The notes under the pieces: model-generated
Told to the model about the DNA's origin: nothing
Databases searched by the model: none
What the model saw: the letters and a program-made list of their open reading frames with translations, nothing else
Made by a program: the position numbers and the translations under genes
From: Rossellomorea arthrocnemi
Lineage (GTDB): Bacteria; Bacillota; Bacilli; Bacillales; Bacillaceae_B
DNA: 64,000 nt
NCBI RefSeq assembly: GCF_904424705.1
Contig: NZ_CAJGBF010000001.1
Location: 62,001-126,000 of the forward strand
Reading direction: 5' to 3'
In this document: piece by piece, positions 1-8,020 of the stretch
Numbering within the stretch: the stretch's first letter is position 1
How the letters are laid out: each line of letters opens with the position of its first letter

Positions 1-703
1 GCATATCCTTCTCGAATACCTGCTTGTTCTCGTTCGGATGGAATGTTTCCACGAAAGCATTCATCGTCGTCGACTTTCCCGCATTGGTGTAGCCAACCAG
101 GGAAACAACGGGGATTTCACTCTTTTTCCGCTGCTTTCGCTGTGTTGTTCGCAAGTCGATAAGTGAATCAAGTTCCTTATTCAGGGCTGTGATTTTCTCT
201 TCAATTCGACGGCGGTCAAGTTCAAGCTTCGTTTCACCGGCACCGCGGTTGGCAAGTCCTGAACCGCCGCCTTGCCGACCCAGTGACTCCCGGCGGCCGA
301 CCAGGCGCGGAAGCATGTATTGAAGCTGTGCCACCTCGACTTGAAGCTGTGCTTCCCTGGTTTTTGCCCGTTCTGCGAAGATGTCTAAAATCAACATCGT
401 CCTATCCATAACCCGAACATCCAGCTTTTCCTCCAGGACGCGGATTTGGGAAGGAGAAAGCTCGTCATTTGTAATGAGAACATCCGCCTCCCACTCTTCG
501 ATCAGGGGCAGCAGTTCCTCAATCTTTCCCTTACCAATATAATGCACGTGATTTGGCCGGGGCAGGTTTTGAGTGAGTTCCCCAACGACATCAATGTGCC
601 TCGCGTCTGCCAACCCTTTCAATTCAAGCATCGAATACTCAAAGTCATTGTTCTTATCCTTTGTATTAACGCCAATGGCGATGGCTTTTAATTTATCTTC
701 CAT
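1..703 (-). CDS. hflX: GTPase HflX, N-terminal part (runs off the left edge)
   Basis: This is a ribosome-associated GTPase of the HflX/Obg class, which splits or rescues stalled 70S ribosomes. Only the first 234 codons are in the window, against about 420 for the family. The HflX N-terminal domain covers roughly residues 1-185, with the glycine-rich stretch GRQGGGSGLANRGAGETKLE at about 143-162 that is a family hallmark. The G1 P-loop GYTNAGKST lies at about 204-212, so the GTPase domain is mostly off the edge. The ATG at 703 is preceded by AGGAAGTG. Reading starts downstream of a terminator at 740-769, so it probably has its own promoter. Identification is firm from these motifs; only the missing end is unknown. 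Confidence 0.93.
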   Translation of the reverse strand, partial: MEDKLKAIAIGVNTKDKNNDFEYSMLELKGLADARHIDVVGELTQNLPRPNHVHYIGKGKIEELLPLIEEWEADVLITNDELSPSQIRVLEEKLDVRVMDRTMLILDIFAERAKTREAQLQVEVAQLQYMLPRLVGRRESLGRQGGGSGLANRGAGETKLELDRRRIEEKITALNKELDSLIDLRTTQRKQRKKSEIPVVSLVGYTNAGKSTTMNAFVETFHPNENKQVFEKDM

Positions 704-739
704 TTGGTTTTCACTTCCTATTTTTTATTTGGATGCGGA

Positions 740-769
740 AAAAAGCACAGGCCTCCGCCTGTGCTTTTT
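740..769 (-). terminator. Rho-independent terminator upstream of hflX
   Basis: A 9-bp stem AGCACAGGC/GCCTGTGCT with a CTCC loop is followed on the minus strand by a T-run. It would end a minus-strand transcript that enters from the 770-1110 region. Confidence 0.75.
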
Positions 770-772
770 GTA

Positions 773-1120
773 AATGGATTTGAATATACCGATGGGCACA
801 AGAAGAAGACCGCATTTTCCCCTGGCGATATTTTCACTGACTGAAAAAAACGCCAAATAGCACCGCTCGGTAAGTATTCAATTCTATTTTTATGAGGTGT
901 GATGAACACCCTTCCTTCATTCCGTGTCAAATGAAGTTATCCTTTAAAAATAGTCAGACCAATCCCATTTACCCTGCACACAGGCAGAGCCTTTGAACTT
1001 ATTCAATTAAACGTTCAAATTGCGGATGCGTAGTCTGATTAAAATCAAAAGGAAAACCTCCATTTCTCATAAGTTAAAACCATTCTACCACATCTGATGA
1101 TAGATGGGAAGATATGGTTT
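773..1120 (-). other. Gene-poor stretch, possible short minus-strand transcript
   Basis: No convincing gene is present. On the minus strand a micro-ORF at about 1062-991 (23 codons, starting MRNGGFPFDFNQ) has no ribosome binding site. A second reading frame through 930-718 runs into the terminator at 740-769, so as a protein it is unconvincing. The terminator shows that some minus-strand RNA is made here. An untranslated RNA or a decayed gene are both possible. Confidence 0.3.
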
Positions 1121-1185
1121 GAGGGACGGACCTCCAATTCCTCTATTCACGGTCTCAAAAACCCTTTATGTAAGGTCCGTCCCTC
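1121..1185. repeat. Dispersed GAGGGACGGACC element, inverted pair
   Basis: GAGGGACGGACC at 1121-1132 faces GGTCCGTCCCTC at 1174-1185, giving a 12-bp perfect stem with a 41-nt loop. The right arm encodes the last residues (RGTDLT) and stop of the minus-strand membrane gene ending at 1166. The same short sequence recurs at the ends of several other genes in the window. Confidence 0.8.
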
Positions 1186-2032
1186 TATTTTTCCCCCTCA
1201 TTAAATATCGGAGCAAAAGGAGGTTGATCCATGGAAGGAAAAGGATGAATGCAAAGTGAAGGATGGAATGGAAGTGGTCCCACTCGATGGTGTGAAATAG
1301 GTTGATCAGGATAGCGATTTGTTGAATGACACTTAATATCCCTATCCACAGGATGAACCTCCATAGCGAGGGATGTGCGGCTTGTTTACTAAGAAAGAGC
1401 AGGATCGGGATGCATAAACCGATCCACCGATAAAGGAAATCAACCAGGTGGACGTCATTCACTACATAATAATAAAGTTCGTACTTCCCTTTCAGCACTG
1501 CATCAGTGGATAAGTTCATGTACAAGATAAAAAATATGCTGCCATACCACTCCAAAGGGGTCAAATGAAAAATTGGTTCCTTAATTCCCCGGAATTTTTT
1601 AACATAGCGGAAATTATATAGAAGGAGTATATACAAAACAGGATATATCGGAATAGAATAGATCAATTTCCAACCACTGTATTGAAAAAATGTAGAATAG
1701 TGGGACGCTACATATTCAAAACTAAGAGCAAAAAGGGTCCAACCCACTATATATATGACCTTCCTGATCAGGCTCTTCCCGGTAGGATATAACGCTAAAA
1801 ACAAGATATTTACTGCGGGATAAATACCGATCGCTCCAACAAAATCGATCCAATCGACCCCAGCTTCAAAATATGAATATAGTTTAAACATCCCACCGAA
1901 TATGGAATCTGCAAATAAAGCCAAGAAAATGGAAAATAAAGAAGTGGTATACATCTCTATTGAGGATAGCTTTTTTCTGACGATGAAAACGAGTCCATTA
2001 AGAATAAAAATTGTAAGCCACATTAAAATCAT
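1166..2032 (-). CDS. Multi-pass membrane protein, CBO0543-like
   Basis: This 288-aa polytopic membrane protein has about seven or eight hydrophobic segments and no catalytic motif that I can name. The pattern of aromatic-rich helices with a GVDWIDFVGAIGIYP stretch near residue 58 matches the CBO0543 family of Bacillales membrane proteins, whose function is unknown. The ATG at 2032 has AAGGATG 8 nt upstream. The C-terminal RGTDLT is encoded by the dispersed GAGGGACGGACC element, so the original C-terminus may have been replaced when the element arrived. It is monocistronic and divergent from the DUF3231 gene at 2192. Confidence in a real gene is high, in the family moderate. Confidence 0.75.
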   Translation of the reverse strand: MILMWLTIFILNGLVFIVRKKLSSIEMYTTSLFSIFLALFADSIFGGMFKLYSYFEAGVDWIDFVGAIGIYPAVNILFLALYPTGKSLIRKVIYIVGWTLFALSFEYVASHYSTFFQYSGWKLIYSIPIYPVLYILLLYNFRYVKKFRGIKEPIFHLTPLEWYGSIFFILYMNLSTDAVLKGKYELYYYVVNDVHLVDFLYRWIGLCIPILLFLSKQAAHPSLWRFILWIGILSVIQQIAILINLFHTIEWDHFHSILHFAFILFLPWINLLLLRYLMRGKNRGTDLT

Positions 2033-2191
2033 TTATGATCATCCTTGCATTTCTTCAGATGTACTCATTATTCACTTAAAATATGGTGGCGTATTCCCTA
2101 GTCATCAATAAAGCTCTTCACAATTCATAATCTTCATCTGACAAAACCATACTAATCAATACATACATTCAAAAGTAGGGGGATAATATCC

Positions 2192-3211
2192 ATGGTGCAC
2201 CATCCGAAAACCGATTTAACCTCAGCAGAATTAGCCACACTCTGGTCTACATATCAAAGTGACAGCCTGGCTCTTTGTGTATTTGAATATTTTATCGCGA
2301 AAAATCAGGATCCTGATACCGAATCCATTCTTCTTTCTGCTTATAAAACGTCCGAACAGCATATTGAATTCATCTCCTCCATATTCGAAGAAGAGCAGAT
2401 CCCGATACCGGTTGGCTTTTCTAAGGAGAAAGATGTATTTCCAGGAGCATCCACCATATATAGTGACTCCTTTTTCCTCATGTATCTCAGGCAAATGGCG
2501 AAAGTAGGGATGATCACCTACAGTGGTGCTGTTTCTCTTACAGTGAGGAAAGACATTCTCGAGTTCTTTCAACACGCCCTTCAATTTTCAAGCGACCTTT
2601 ATGCCCAATCAACTCAGGCTTCCAAAGAAAAAGGGATATTAATCAGACCACCTTATATTGACTATCCAGAAAAAGTGGAATTTATTAAGGAAAAATCATA
2701 TCTTAGCTCCAGTTTGAATCCATTTGTTCATAGACGGCCATTGAATGCCGTTGAAATATCTCACCTTTTCTTAAACACTGAAACCAATTTACTCGTAAGT
2801 ATGATTGCTACGAGTTTTGCTCAAATGGCTGAGTCTGAAGAGGTAAGGAAGTTCATGCGCCGCTCGCAGGAAATTGCTCAAAAACACTTGAATATTTTTA
2901 GTGACGCACTCATTAACAACGACATGCAGGCACCTATGTCATGGGATACAAATGTCAAAGCATCAACAGAACCGGCATTCTCGGATAAGCTGATGATGTT
3001 TCACACCACTTTGATCAGCAACGCCGGAATTGGGAACTATGGTATGGCTGCAGCCGCAAGTATGAGAGCAGACCTGGCTTTAAATTATTTCAGGCTCATT
3101 CTTGAGGTAGCGGAGTTAGGTAAAAGCGGGGCAGACATCATGATTACTAACGGTTGGCTGGAAGAACCCCCACAGTCTGCAGACCGTAAGAAGCTGGCAG
3201 AAGATAAATGA
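2192..3211 (+). CDS. DUF3231 family protein
   Basis: This 339-aa, all-helical, soluble protein of the DUF3231 family is common in Bacillus. It appears to consist of two related halves, about 8-165 and 175-325, and the family is distantly ferritin-like. Each half carries scattered E/H residues (for example EQHIEF near 53), but I cannot show a metal site. The ATG has AGGGGG about 8 nt upstream. The TGA stop at 3209-3211 is followed one base later by a GAGGTCCGTCCCTC element. No enzymatic role is established for the family. Confidence 0.85.
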   Translation: MVHHPKTDLTSAELATLWSTYQSDSLALCVFEYFIAKNQDPDTESILLSAYKTSEQHIEFISSIFEEEQIPIPVGFSKEKDVFPGASTIYSDSFFLMYLRQMAKVGMITYSGAVSLTVRKDILEFFQHALQFSSDLYAQSTQASKEKGILIRPPYIDYPEKVEFIKEKSYLSSSLNPFVHRRPLNAVEISHLFLNTETNLLVSMIATSFAQMAESEEVRKFMRRSQEIAQKHLNIFSDALINNDMQAPMSWDTNVKASTEPAFSDKLMMFHTTLISNAGIGNYGMAAAASMRADLALNYFRLILEVAELGKSGADIMITNGWLEEPPQSADRKKLAEDK

Positions 3212-3212
3212 T

Positions 3213-3320
3213 GAGGTCCGTCCCTCAACACATTACCCCGCTAAAGAAAAGAACCTCCAATTGTTCACTCATTCCAGTAGATTGATAAATGGAATGGTGA
3301 TATCTTGGAGGTCCGTCCCT
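3213..3320. repeat. Two direct copies of the GAGGTCCGTCCCTC element
   Basis: Copies lie at 3213-3226 and 3308-3320 in the same orientation, about 95 bp apart. The first abuts the DUF3231 stop codon and the second abuts the stop codon of the convergent gene ending at 3320. They fill the intergenic space between two convergent genes. Confidence 0.8.
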
Positions 3321-4264
3321 TAGTTGCTGATTGATACGTTTATCTGGTCGGCTTTGGAGATGGTGATGGGGTTTTGTCCGTTGCCGAGTTTGAGGGTGGC
3401 GGATTTGGTTGGGATGCCTTCGTCGTTCCTACCTTCTTCTTTTGAATTCTGTGCATTTGCTTGTTGTGTAAACTGCCAATCGGCATCCTCCCCCTGTATG
3501 TCACCTACGTTTTCGGCATTGATGGTCAAGTCTCCTGATGAAGGAACAACCAGGTTGACCATTGCAGAGCTTGTTACTTCCCATGAGCTCGAAAGGGTTC
3601 TCGGCTTAAGCGTGATTTCATTATAGTCACTGGAAATTTCCAAGGACTTGGATGCCGGGACGACGAGGGTCGCCTTTATTTCCTGACCAGATTGTCTCCA
3701 TCCATTGGACTCAGGCAGGTCCTTAAGAGTGACATACAATGTGTCACCTTTTTGTGTTGTCATTAAATAATCGTCAGGCTTCAAAAGGAATGGCCGATCA
3801 TTCGTGGAGGTTGCCCGATATGTACCAAACACACTTACTTCCTTATTCGTTACCGTCTCTACTGTTAACGGATGATGACTGGAATCGACCACGATCCGCT
3901 TCACGTCTTCACTCACCTTTTGGGAAAAGACAGGAAGATCCGCTGTTTTCACTTCAGAATCAATGAACCTTTGTACGTGTCCCATCAAGCCTGTTGCCTG
4001 CAGAACGGTAAATCCGATTCCAACTGTTCCAATGACAGCGACAAACAATATGCTTAAAAAATCGTATTTTAAACTCGGTTTTTCCTGCTTCGAAAAGTAC
4101 AAATATATTAAGATTTCTGCTCCCAATACGATCAGTATCACCGGCCACCAGCCTGCCAGTACATAGGCGGAATCCCATTTTAACAACTGTGAAAGCAACA
4201 AATAGATTCCCAAGAACAACAGGGATGCCCCCATTGATATAGATCCGACTCTCCAGGTCCTCAT
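3320..4264 (-). CDS. Membrane-anchored LiaF-type/DUF4097-like protein of the sigma operon
   Basis: This is a 314-aa protein. Residues 1-95 form about four transmembrane helices of the LiaI-LiaF-TM/DUF5668 type (GWWPVILIVLGAEIL near 38-52). The remainder is a beta-rich extracytoplasmic domain resembling the DUF4097/LiaF C-terminal adhesin-like repeats. It is the last gene of the ECF operon and its ATG overlaps the upstream stop as ATGA (4261-4264), implying translational coupling. A role in sensing or reporting envelope stress is inferred from context and from LiaF. The stop codon touches a GAGGTCCGTCCCT element. Confidence 0.78.
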   Translation of the reverse strand: MRTWRVGSISMGASLLFLGIYLLLSQLLKWDSAYVLAGWWPVILIVLGAEILIYLYFSKQEKPSLKYDFLSILFVAVIGTVGIGFTVLQATGLMGHVQRFIDSEVKTADLPVFSQKVSEDVKRIVVDSSHHPLTVETVTNKEVSVFGTYRATSTNDRPFLLKPDDYLMTTQKGDTLYVTLKDLPESNGWRQSGQEIKATLVVPASKSLEISSDYNEITLKPRTLSSSWEVTSSAMVNLVVPSSGDLTINAENVGDIQGEDADWQFTQQANAQNSKEEGRNDEGIPTKSATLKLGNGQNPITISKADQINVSISN

Positions 4265-5340
4265 TCTGATACCCCCTTTTTTGAATGTGCTTTTTTACTT
4301 CCGGCCACCAATTTGATGCCTCCCCCAATCAGGAGAAGACATACGATACCCGGTTGAATATAATTGTTCATCACATGATAAAGATCAATTCCATATGTCT
4401 CTAAAAACGGCATGGTCATTGGCACGAGAATGTTCGTTCCCAGGTAATAGACCCCCAGCAACATCAATCCGATACCCACCCACTTCTGCTGATTAATCAA
4501 ATAGGATACGATTGGGGTATCCTCTAAAGGCTCTTTCCCGTGCTTCGTCGCCCGCTGAAGTCCATCGAAAAAGCTGTAGAACCAGATGATCGGCACTAAG
4601 AATAGAAAGATACCCAGGCGAAGGACATCCAAGATGTAGATTGAAAACAAAAATCCAGCCATGAGCTGAATGCCCCTTTTTTGGTAACCAAGGTATAAAT
4701 GCCCTGCCCCGGGAAACATGGATAAGAAAGTGGCGAATGCCTTGCTCTTCCTTCCCCCTTCATGCTGCGCTTCCAGGTCTTCCAATACTGACCTGTCCGC
4801 AAGCACCTCGCCTGCCTGTTTTTTATTCAACAGCTGCATCGTATCGAAGAAGTTGTATACCCAAACAACAGGGAGGACGATCAGGAATACCATAAATTCT
4901 CCTCTTCCCGTCATCGCAGTCACAAATAGGATCATAGCGGCAACTCCGAGAAACGTCGCCAAAAACGTAACACCACGATTCATCAATCCAAGCTGGAAAT
5001 GACCAAGTCCCGGAATCATAGAAAGAATGATCGTGTAGAACCGTTCACTGCTTAAATTCTCATCATTTGTTATGCTTTTTTCCCGGCCCTTTAATCCTTT
5101 TGATGCCAATAATGCTGTATTCACAATACTGATCACATAAACGAGAAATCCACCTCCTGCAAACAATATGGCCAGCGGAGCACTCATGATATAGTCTGCT
5201 GCAAAAAAAGCGACGGGAAGGGATCCGAAAACAATCATTAAGAACCCGAATCCTCTCATCACCCTCCCCAGATACATCAACCCAACCCCAGGTATGAACG
5301 CCAACAAAAATGCTATAATCGGATTCTTCCTATTTTCCAT
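4261..5340 (-). CDS. Polytopic membrane protein with three PGxGxxYLGxxxRG repeats
   Basis: This 359-aa integral membrane protein has about nine or ten hydrophobic helices. Three copies of a TM2-like signature occur: FIPGVGLMYLGRVMRG near residue 15, MIPGLGHFQLGLMNRG near 107 and MFPGAGHLYLGYQKRG near 207. This points to an internally triplicated small TM2-type domain, and the loops between copies carry charged linkers. It lies between the anti-sigma gene (2-nt gap) and the LiaF-like gene (ATGA overlap), with its ribosome site (AGGAGG) inside the end of the anti-sigma gene. Function is unknown; a role in the stress circuit of this operon is inferred. Confidence 0.8.
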   Translation of the reverse strand: MENRKNPIIAFLLAFIPGVGLMYLGRVMRGFGFLMIVFGSLPVAFFAADYIMSAPLAILFAGGGFLVYVISIVNTALLASKGLKGREKSITNDENLSSERFYTIILSMIPGLGHFQLGLMNRGVTFLATFLGVAAMILFVTAMTGRGEFMVFLIVLPVVWVYNFFDTMQLLNKKQAGEVLADRSVLEDLEAQHEGGRKSKAFATFLSMFPGAGHLYLGYQKRGIQLMAGFLFSIYILDVLRLGIFLFLVPIIWFYSFFDGLQRATKHGKEPLEDTPIVSYLINQQKWVGIGLMLLGVYYLGTNILVPMTMPFLETYGIDLYHVMNNYIQPGIVCLLLIGGGIKLVAGSKKAHSKKGVSE

Positions 5341-5341
5341 C

Positions 5342-5788
5342 TTACTCTGCCTCCTGTTCTTCTACTTTTTCGACACCATCGAGTAGTGCCGTTGTTTTCA
5401 ATAACATATTTTCTGTAATGGATGGCTGACGATTTTTTTCGAATTCCGAGGTGACCTTCAGAAGCTCACTAAATATACCCGTAGCCATCAAAATCAGCGT
5501 CATCGCCGTCGCCAGCACATAATGAAACACCTTCTCCTCATACCAACGCTTCCGGGACGGTTTTCTTACATCACTGTTTTCAAACGGAATCCGCTCCATC
5601 ACCTCATCTGTGTAGAGGGACGGACCTTCAATGGAAGGAAGATCTTCCTGGACTGCATCCACAGCTTCCATATAAAGCACCATACATTGATCACAACTGT
5701 AAAGATGCTCTTCATACTCGATGCGCATGTCCTCATCTGTTTCATCTTTGGCATACATCTTCCATTCCTCCAGGGCGATATGTCTCAT
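5342..5788 (-). CDS. Zinc-finger anti-sigma factor
   Basis: This 148-aa protein has a zf-HC2/ZAS motif near the N-terminus (H28-x3-C32-x2-C35) and one transmembrane segment at about 101-118, the standard architecture of a ZAS anti-sigma factor that holds an ECF sigma factor at the membrane. The ATG at 5788 has AGGAGGAGG 7 nt upstream and overlaps the sigma stop as ATGA. A GAGGGACGGACCTTC element at 5615-5629 lies inside the gene and reads in frame as EGPSL in the linker between zinc finger and membrane helix. The extracytoplasmic tail is short (about 30 residues), so signal sensing may lie in the downstream proteins. Confidence 0.88.
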   Translation of the reverse strand: MRHIALEEWKMYAKDETDEDMRIEYEEHLYSCDQCMVLYMEAVDAVQEDLPSIEGPSLYTDEVMERIPFENSDVRKPSRKRWYEEKVFHYVLATAMTLILMATGIFSELLKVTSEFEKNRQPSITENMLLKTTALLDGVEKVEEQEAE

Positions 5789-6318
5789 CTGAAATCCTCC
5801 TCCTTCCAATTTTTCCGCATCCAAAGCCTGGCGCGGTACAGTTTTGTCTCAATCGTCTTCACTTGCACTTGCTGTTCATTCGCTAATTGCTGATAGGATT
5901 TTTCTTTTATGTAGAATCCTTCAATTACTTCTCTGTAGGAATCAGGTACATCCTGTAAATATCTCATCACTAGCTGCTTTTGCTCTTTTTTTAACAACCT
6001 GGTTTCTGCTGAATCGAGTGTTTGCTTGACCGGGAGCTCATCGACAAGATCCTCGCTTTTTCTTGCAAGTTTCCGTTTACAATCAATCGCATGATTCACT
6101 GCAATCCTCGTCATCCATGTCTTGAAACCTTGATGCTCATACTGAGGGAGAGAGTTGTAAATCTTCATCCACACTTCCTGAGACGCATCTTCTGCATCCT
6201 TCTGATTTCTCAAGACACCGTAAATGCATTTGAACACATACTGCTTATTCATTTCAATCAGCATCCTGAACGCATGTTCACTGCCATTCTTCGCTTTTTC
6301 AACTAGTGGATCAACCAT
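5785..6318 (-). CDS. ECF-type RNA polymerase sigma factor
   Basis: This 177-aa sigma-70 family ECF factor has region 2 at about residues 10-80 (DAEDASQEVWMKIY for the core-binding/-10 recognition helix) and region 4 at about 115-170 with the helix-turn-helix YQQLANEQQVQVKTIETKLY. I chose the ATG at 6318 because AAAGGGGGAG precedes it; a nine-residue upstream extension has no ribosome site. It heads a four-gene operon (sigma, ZAS anti-sigma, TM2-like, LiaF-like) in which three of the four junctions overlap or nearly touch. Autoregulation is expected for such operons, but I did not find a clear ECF promoter. Confidence 0.92.
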   Translation of the reverse strand: MVDPLVEKAKNGSEHAFRMLIEMNKQYVFKCIYGVLRNQKDAEDASQEVWMKIYNSLPQYEHQGFKTWMTRIAVNHAIDCKRKLARKSEDLVDELPVKQTLDSAETRLLKKEQKQLVMRYLQDVPDSYREVIEGFYIKEKSYQQLANEQQVQVKTIETKLYRARLWMRKNWKEEDFR

Positions 6319-6420
6319 CTCTCTCCCCCTTTCCTGTGGTCTCATAATAATAGACGAAGGAAACAGGGAAATCCCTACAGTTTTTTTAAATATTTTTTTG
6401 GTTCCCCTAGAAAAATCAAA

Positions 6421-6443
6421 AAGACCCTAATATATAGGGTCTT
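6421..6443 (-). terminator. Terminator after the 44-aa peptide gene
   Basis: AAGACCCTA/TAGGGTCTT forms a 9-bp stem with a 5-nt loop and is followed on the minus strand by a T-rich tract. It separates the small peptide gene from the sigma operon. Confidence 0.75.
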
Positions 6444-6450
6444 AACTTCA

Positions 6451-6585
6451 TTAACATCCTAAAGTACTGCACACAGCATTTTTCAAAACAGATACCAGGT
6501 TACTGTTTGGAGCCAAGATTGATACCAACAACCATCCGACAAGTAATAAAACGGCAATAAGAAAGGTAATAAGTCCTAAAGGCAT
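6451..6585 (-). CDS. Small hydrophobic peptide (44 aa) ending in CSTLGC
   Basis: This short gene is supported by a strong ribosome binding site (AAAGGGGGG, 7 nt before the ATG at 6585) and by its own terminator at 6421-6443. Residues 3-24 (LGLITFLIAVLLLVGWLLVS) form one transmembrane helix or an uncleaved signal. They are followed by a short polar tail NSNLVSVLKNAVCSTLGC with two cysteines four residues apart at the very C-terminus. I do not recognise a family. It could be a small membrane regulator, a peptide that is cleaved and exported, or a type-I-toxin-like peptide. The peptide lies upstream of the ECF operon on the same strand but is separated from it by the terminator. Confidence 0.7.
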   Translation of the reverse strand: MPLGLITFLIAVLLLVGWLLVSILAPNSNLVSVLKNAVCSTLGC

Positions 6586-6861
6586 ATAGAATCCCCCCTT
6601 TCTATCTGTAATCTAGTAAGTGAGCTCTCTTACAACGTTATTCTATGAAAAAATGGTAGAGTTGGACCGGCAAATATAATAGAAGAGAAAAAAAGGGCAG
6701 AGTACTTCCCTTCACTTGCTAAGGTCATTGGATAAATACGGTCGATATGCGGAATATTTTTAAGCTGAGATTTGTTTGAAGAGAGGCAGATCCATGTTGG
6801 TTCCGGTCTACTCTTTTTATTGATGATTTTGAATTCCAACATGTCCAGCCTACTTTGAGAT

Positions 6862-6960
6862 ATTTTTGCTGATAAATTTGAAATTCCGCTGATATAATCC
6901 GAATTTCGCTGATAAATTGAAAATATCGCTGATAAAATCATTAGTTCGATGATAAATCAC
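6862..6960. repeat. Five 20-bp tandem repeats with core CGCTGATAAA
   Basis: The GCTGATAAA-like core starts at 6868, 6888, 6908, 6928 and 6948, giving an exact 20-bp spacing over five imperfect units; the fifth core reads GATGATAAA. The flanks between cores are A/T-rich and variable. The array lies between the terminator of the AraC gene and the small peptide gene, with no gene across it. Confidence 0.8.
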
Positions 6961-6990
6961 TATTCCCATATGATTTCTGCATCCTCAAAA

Positions 6991-7020
6991 AAGCAGCGAA
7001 TCCCAATGAATTCGCTGCTT
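6991..7020 (-). terminator. Terminator of the AraC-type gene
   Basis: AAGCAGCGAAT/ATTCGCTGCTT is an 11-bp stem followed on the minus strand by a T-run, directly after the stop at 7026. Confidence 0.88.
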
Positions 7021-7025
7021 TCTCC

Positions 7026-7892
7026 TCACTTCTTCCTAACCGGTATCCATATTTCGCTTCTAAACGAATCCGACTCAACATCCTTACTCTCGTTCCACAA
7101 CATCTCCGGTCCTTCTGCTAGTTCATAGCTCGATGACGGGAACCATTCAGCGTATATCCGTCCCCACACCTGCTGTAACGTGTCCGGAAACGGTCCGACC
7201 GCTTCGAAAACAGCCCATGTCAGATCGGGAACATCAAGTTCCGATAATCCATCTGGACATTTCTCTGTAGTTGCTGCCCCTATATAATGATCGAGCTCCC
7301 CCTTTTCCTCCATTCTGCCTTCGGAAAAATGGACGGATGCACTAACCAATCCTTTTGGTTCTACATTTGATATGCTCTTAAATCTCTTGATCATGGCCTC
7401 GTCCAAGCTCTGCCACATGGCTGCAATTTCAGGATTCACCCCATTAAAGATGATTGGTACCCGCTTCTTGATACCTACAATGGAAAACGGTTCTTTCTCT
7501 ACGATTCGATAATTCAATTCATTACCTCCTTTGATGGATAACTGGAAGGCCAGAGGTGGAAATGCTTTGAGTGAATGGCCCCTCGCATGTGACGGAGTGA
7601 TCCCATGCACTCTTTGAAACACTCTCGTAAAGGAATCGGGTGAAGAATAGCCATATTTCATGGCAATATCGATTACCTTTACGTCGCTGTTTTGCAGTTC
7701 AAGGGCTGCCAGGGTCAAACGGCGGCGCCTGATGTATTCCGATAAGGGAATCCCCGCAAGGAACGAAAACATCCGTTTAAAGTGATACTCCGAGCAATAG
7801 GCAATCCTGGCCACATCCGAAAACTTGATCTCTTCCGTTAAATTCTCTTCGATGTACCGTAATGCGTCATTCATATTCTTCAATGAATCCAT
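7026..7892 (-). CDS. AraC family regulator with GyrI-like effector domain
   Basis: This 288-aa transcription regulator has two AraC helix-turn-helix motifs at about residues 5-105 ([19 protein letters not shown] and [19 protein letters not shown]). A GyrI-like/AraC_E_bind small-molecule binding domain covers about 125-288, the order seen in Rob- and BltR-like proteins. The start at 7892 has GGGGGCAGTGG just upstream; a 16-residue longer reading lacks one. It is monocistronic with its own terminator. Ligand and targets are unknown. Multidrug or toxicant sensing is the family expectation. Confidence 0.9.
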   Translation of the reverse strand: MDSLKNMNDALRYIEENLTEEIKFSDVARIAYCSEYHFKRMFSFLAGIPLSEYIRRRRLTLAALELQNSDVKVIDIAMKYGYSSPDSFTRVFQRVHGITPSHARGHSLKAFPPLAFQLSIKGGNELNYRIVEKEPFSIVGIKKRVPIIFNGVNPEIAAMWQSLDEAMIKRFKSISNVEPKGLVSASVHFSEGRMEEKGELDHYIGAATTEKCPDGLSELDVPDLTWAVFEAVGPFPDTLQQVWGRIYAEWFPSSSYELAEGPEMLWNESKDVESDSFRSEIWIPVRKK

Positions 7893-7987
7893 TTCCACTG
7901 CCCCCTTCATCAATAGAATAGCAAAATTGAAATAAACCAACCCGACTTATCGTGCACCATTTTGCAGGATTTGATTTTTATAAAAAT

Positions 7988-8013
7988 GGCCTCCTCTTTA
8001 GAGAAGGGGGGCC
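7988..8013 (-). terminator. Probable terminator of dbpA
   Basis: A GGCC-anchored stem with two G-U pairs lies 8 nt past the dbpA stop, followed by a T-rich stretch on the minus strand. It is weaker than the others nearby. Confidence 0.55.
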
Positions 8014-8020
8014 TACATAT

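Noticed and set aside
718-930. Minus-strand 70-codon frame upstream of hflX
   Set aside because: It runs through a rho-independent terminator and has no ribosome binding site.
6630-6941. Minus-strand 103-codon frame over the 20-bp repeats
   Set aside because: It is low-complexity translation of the repeat array, without a ribosome site.
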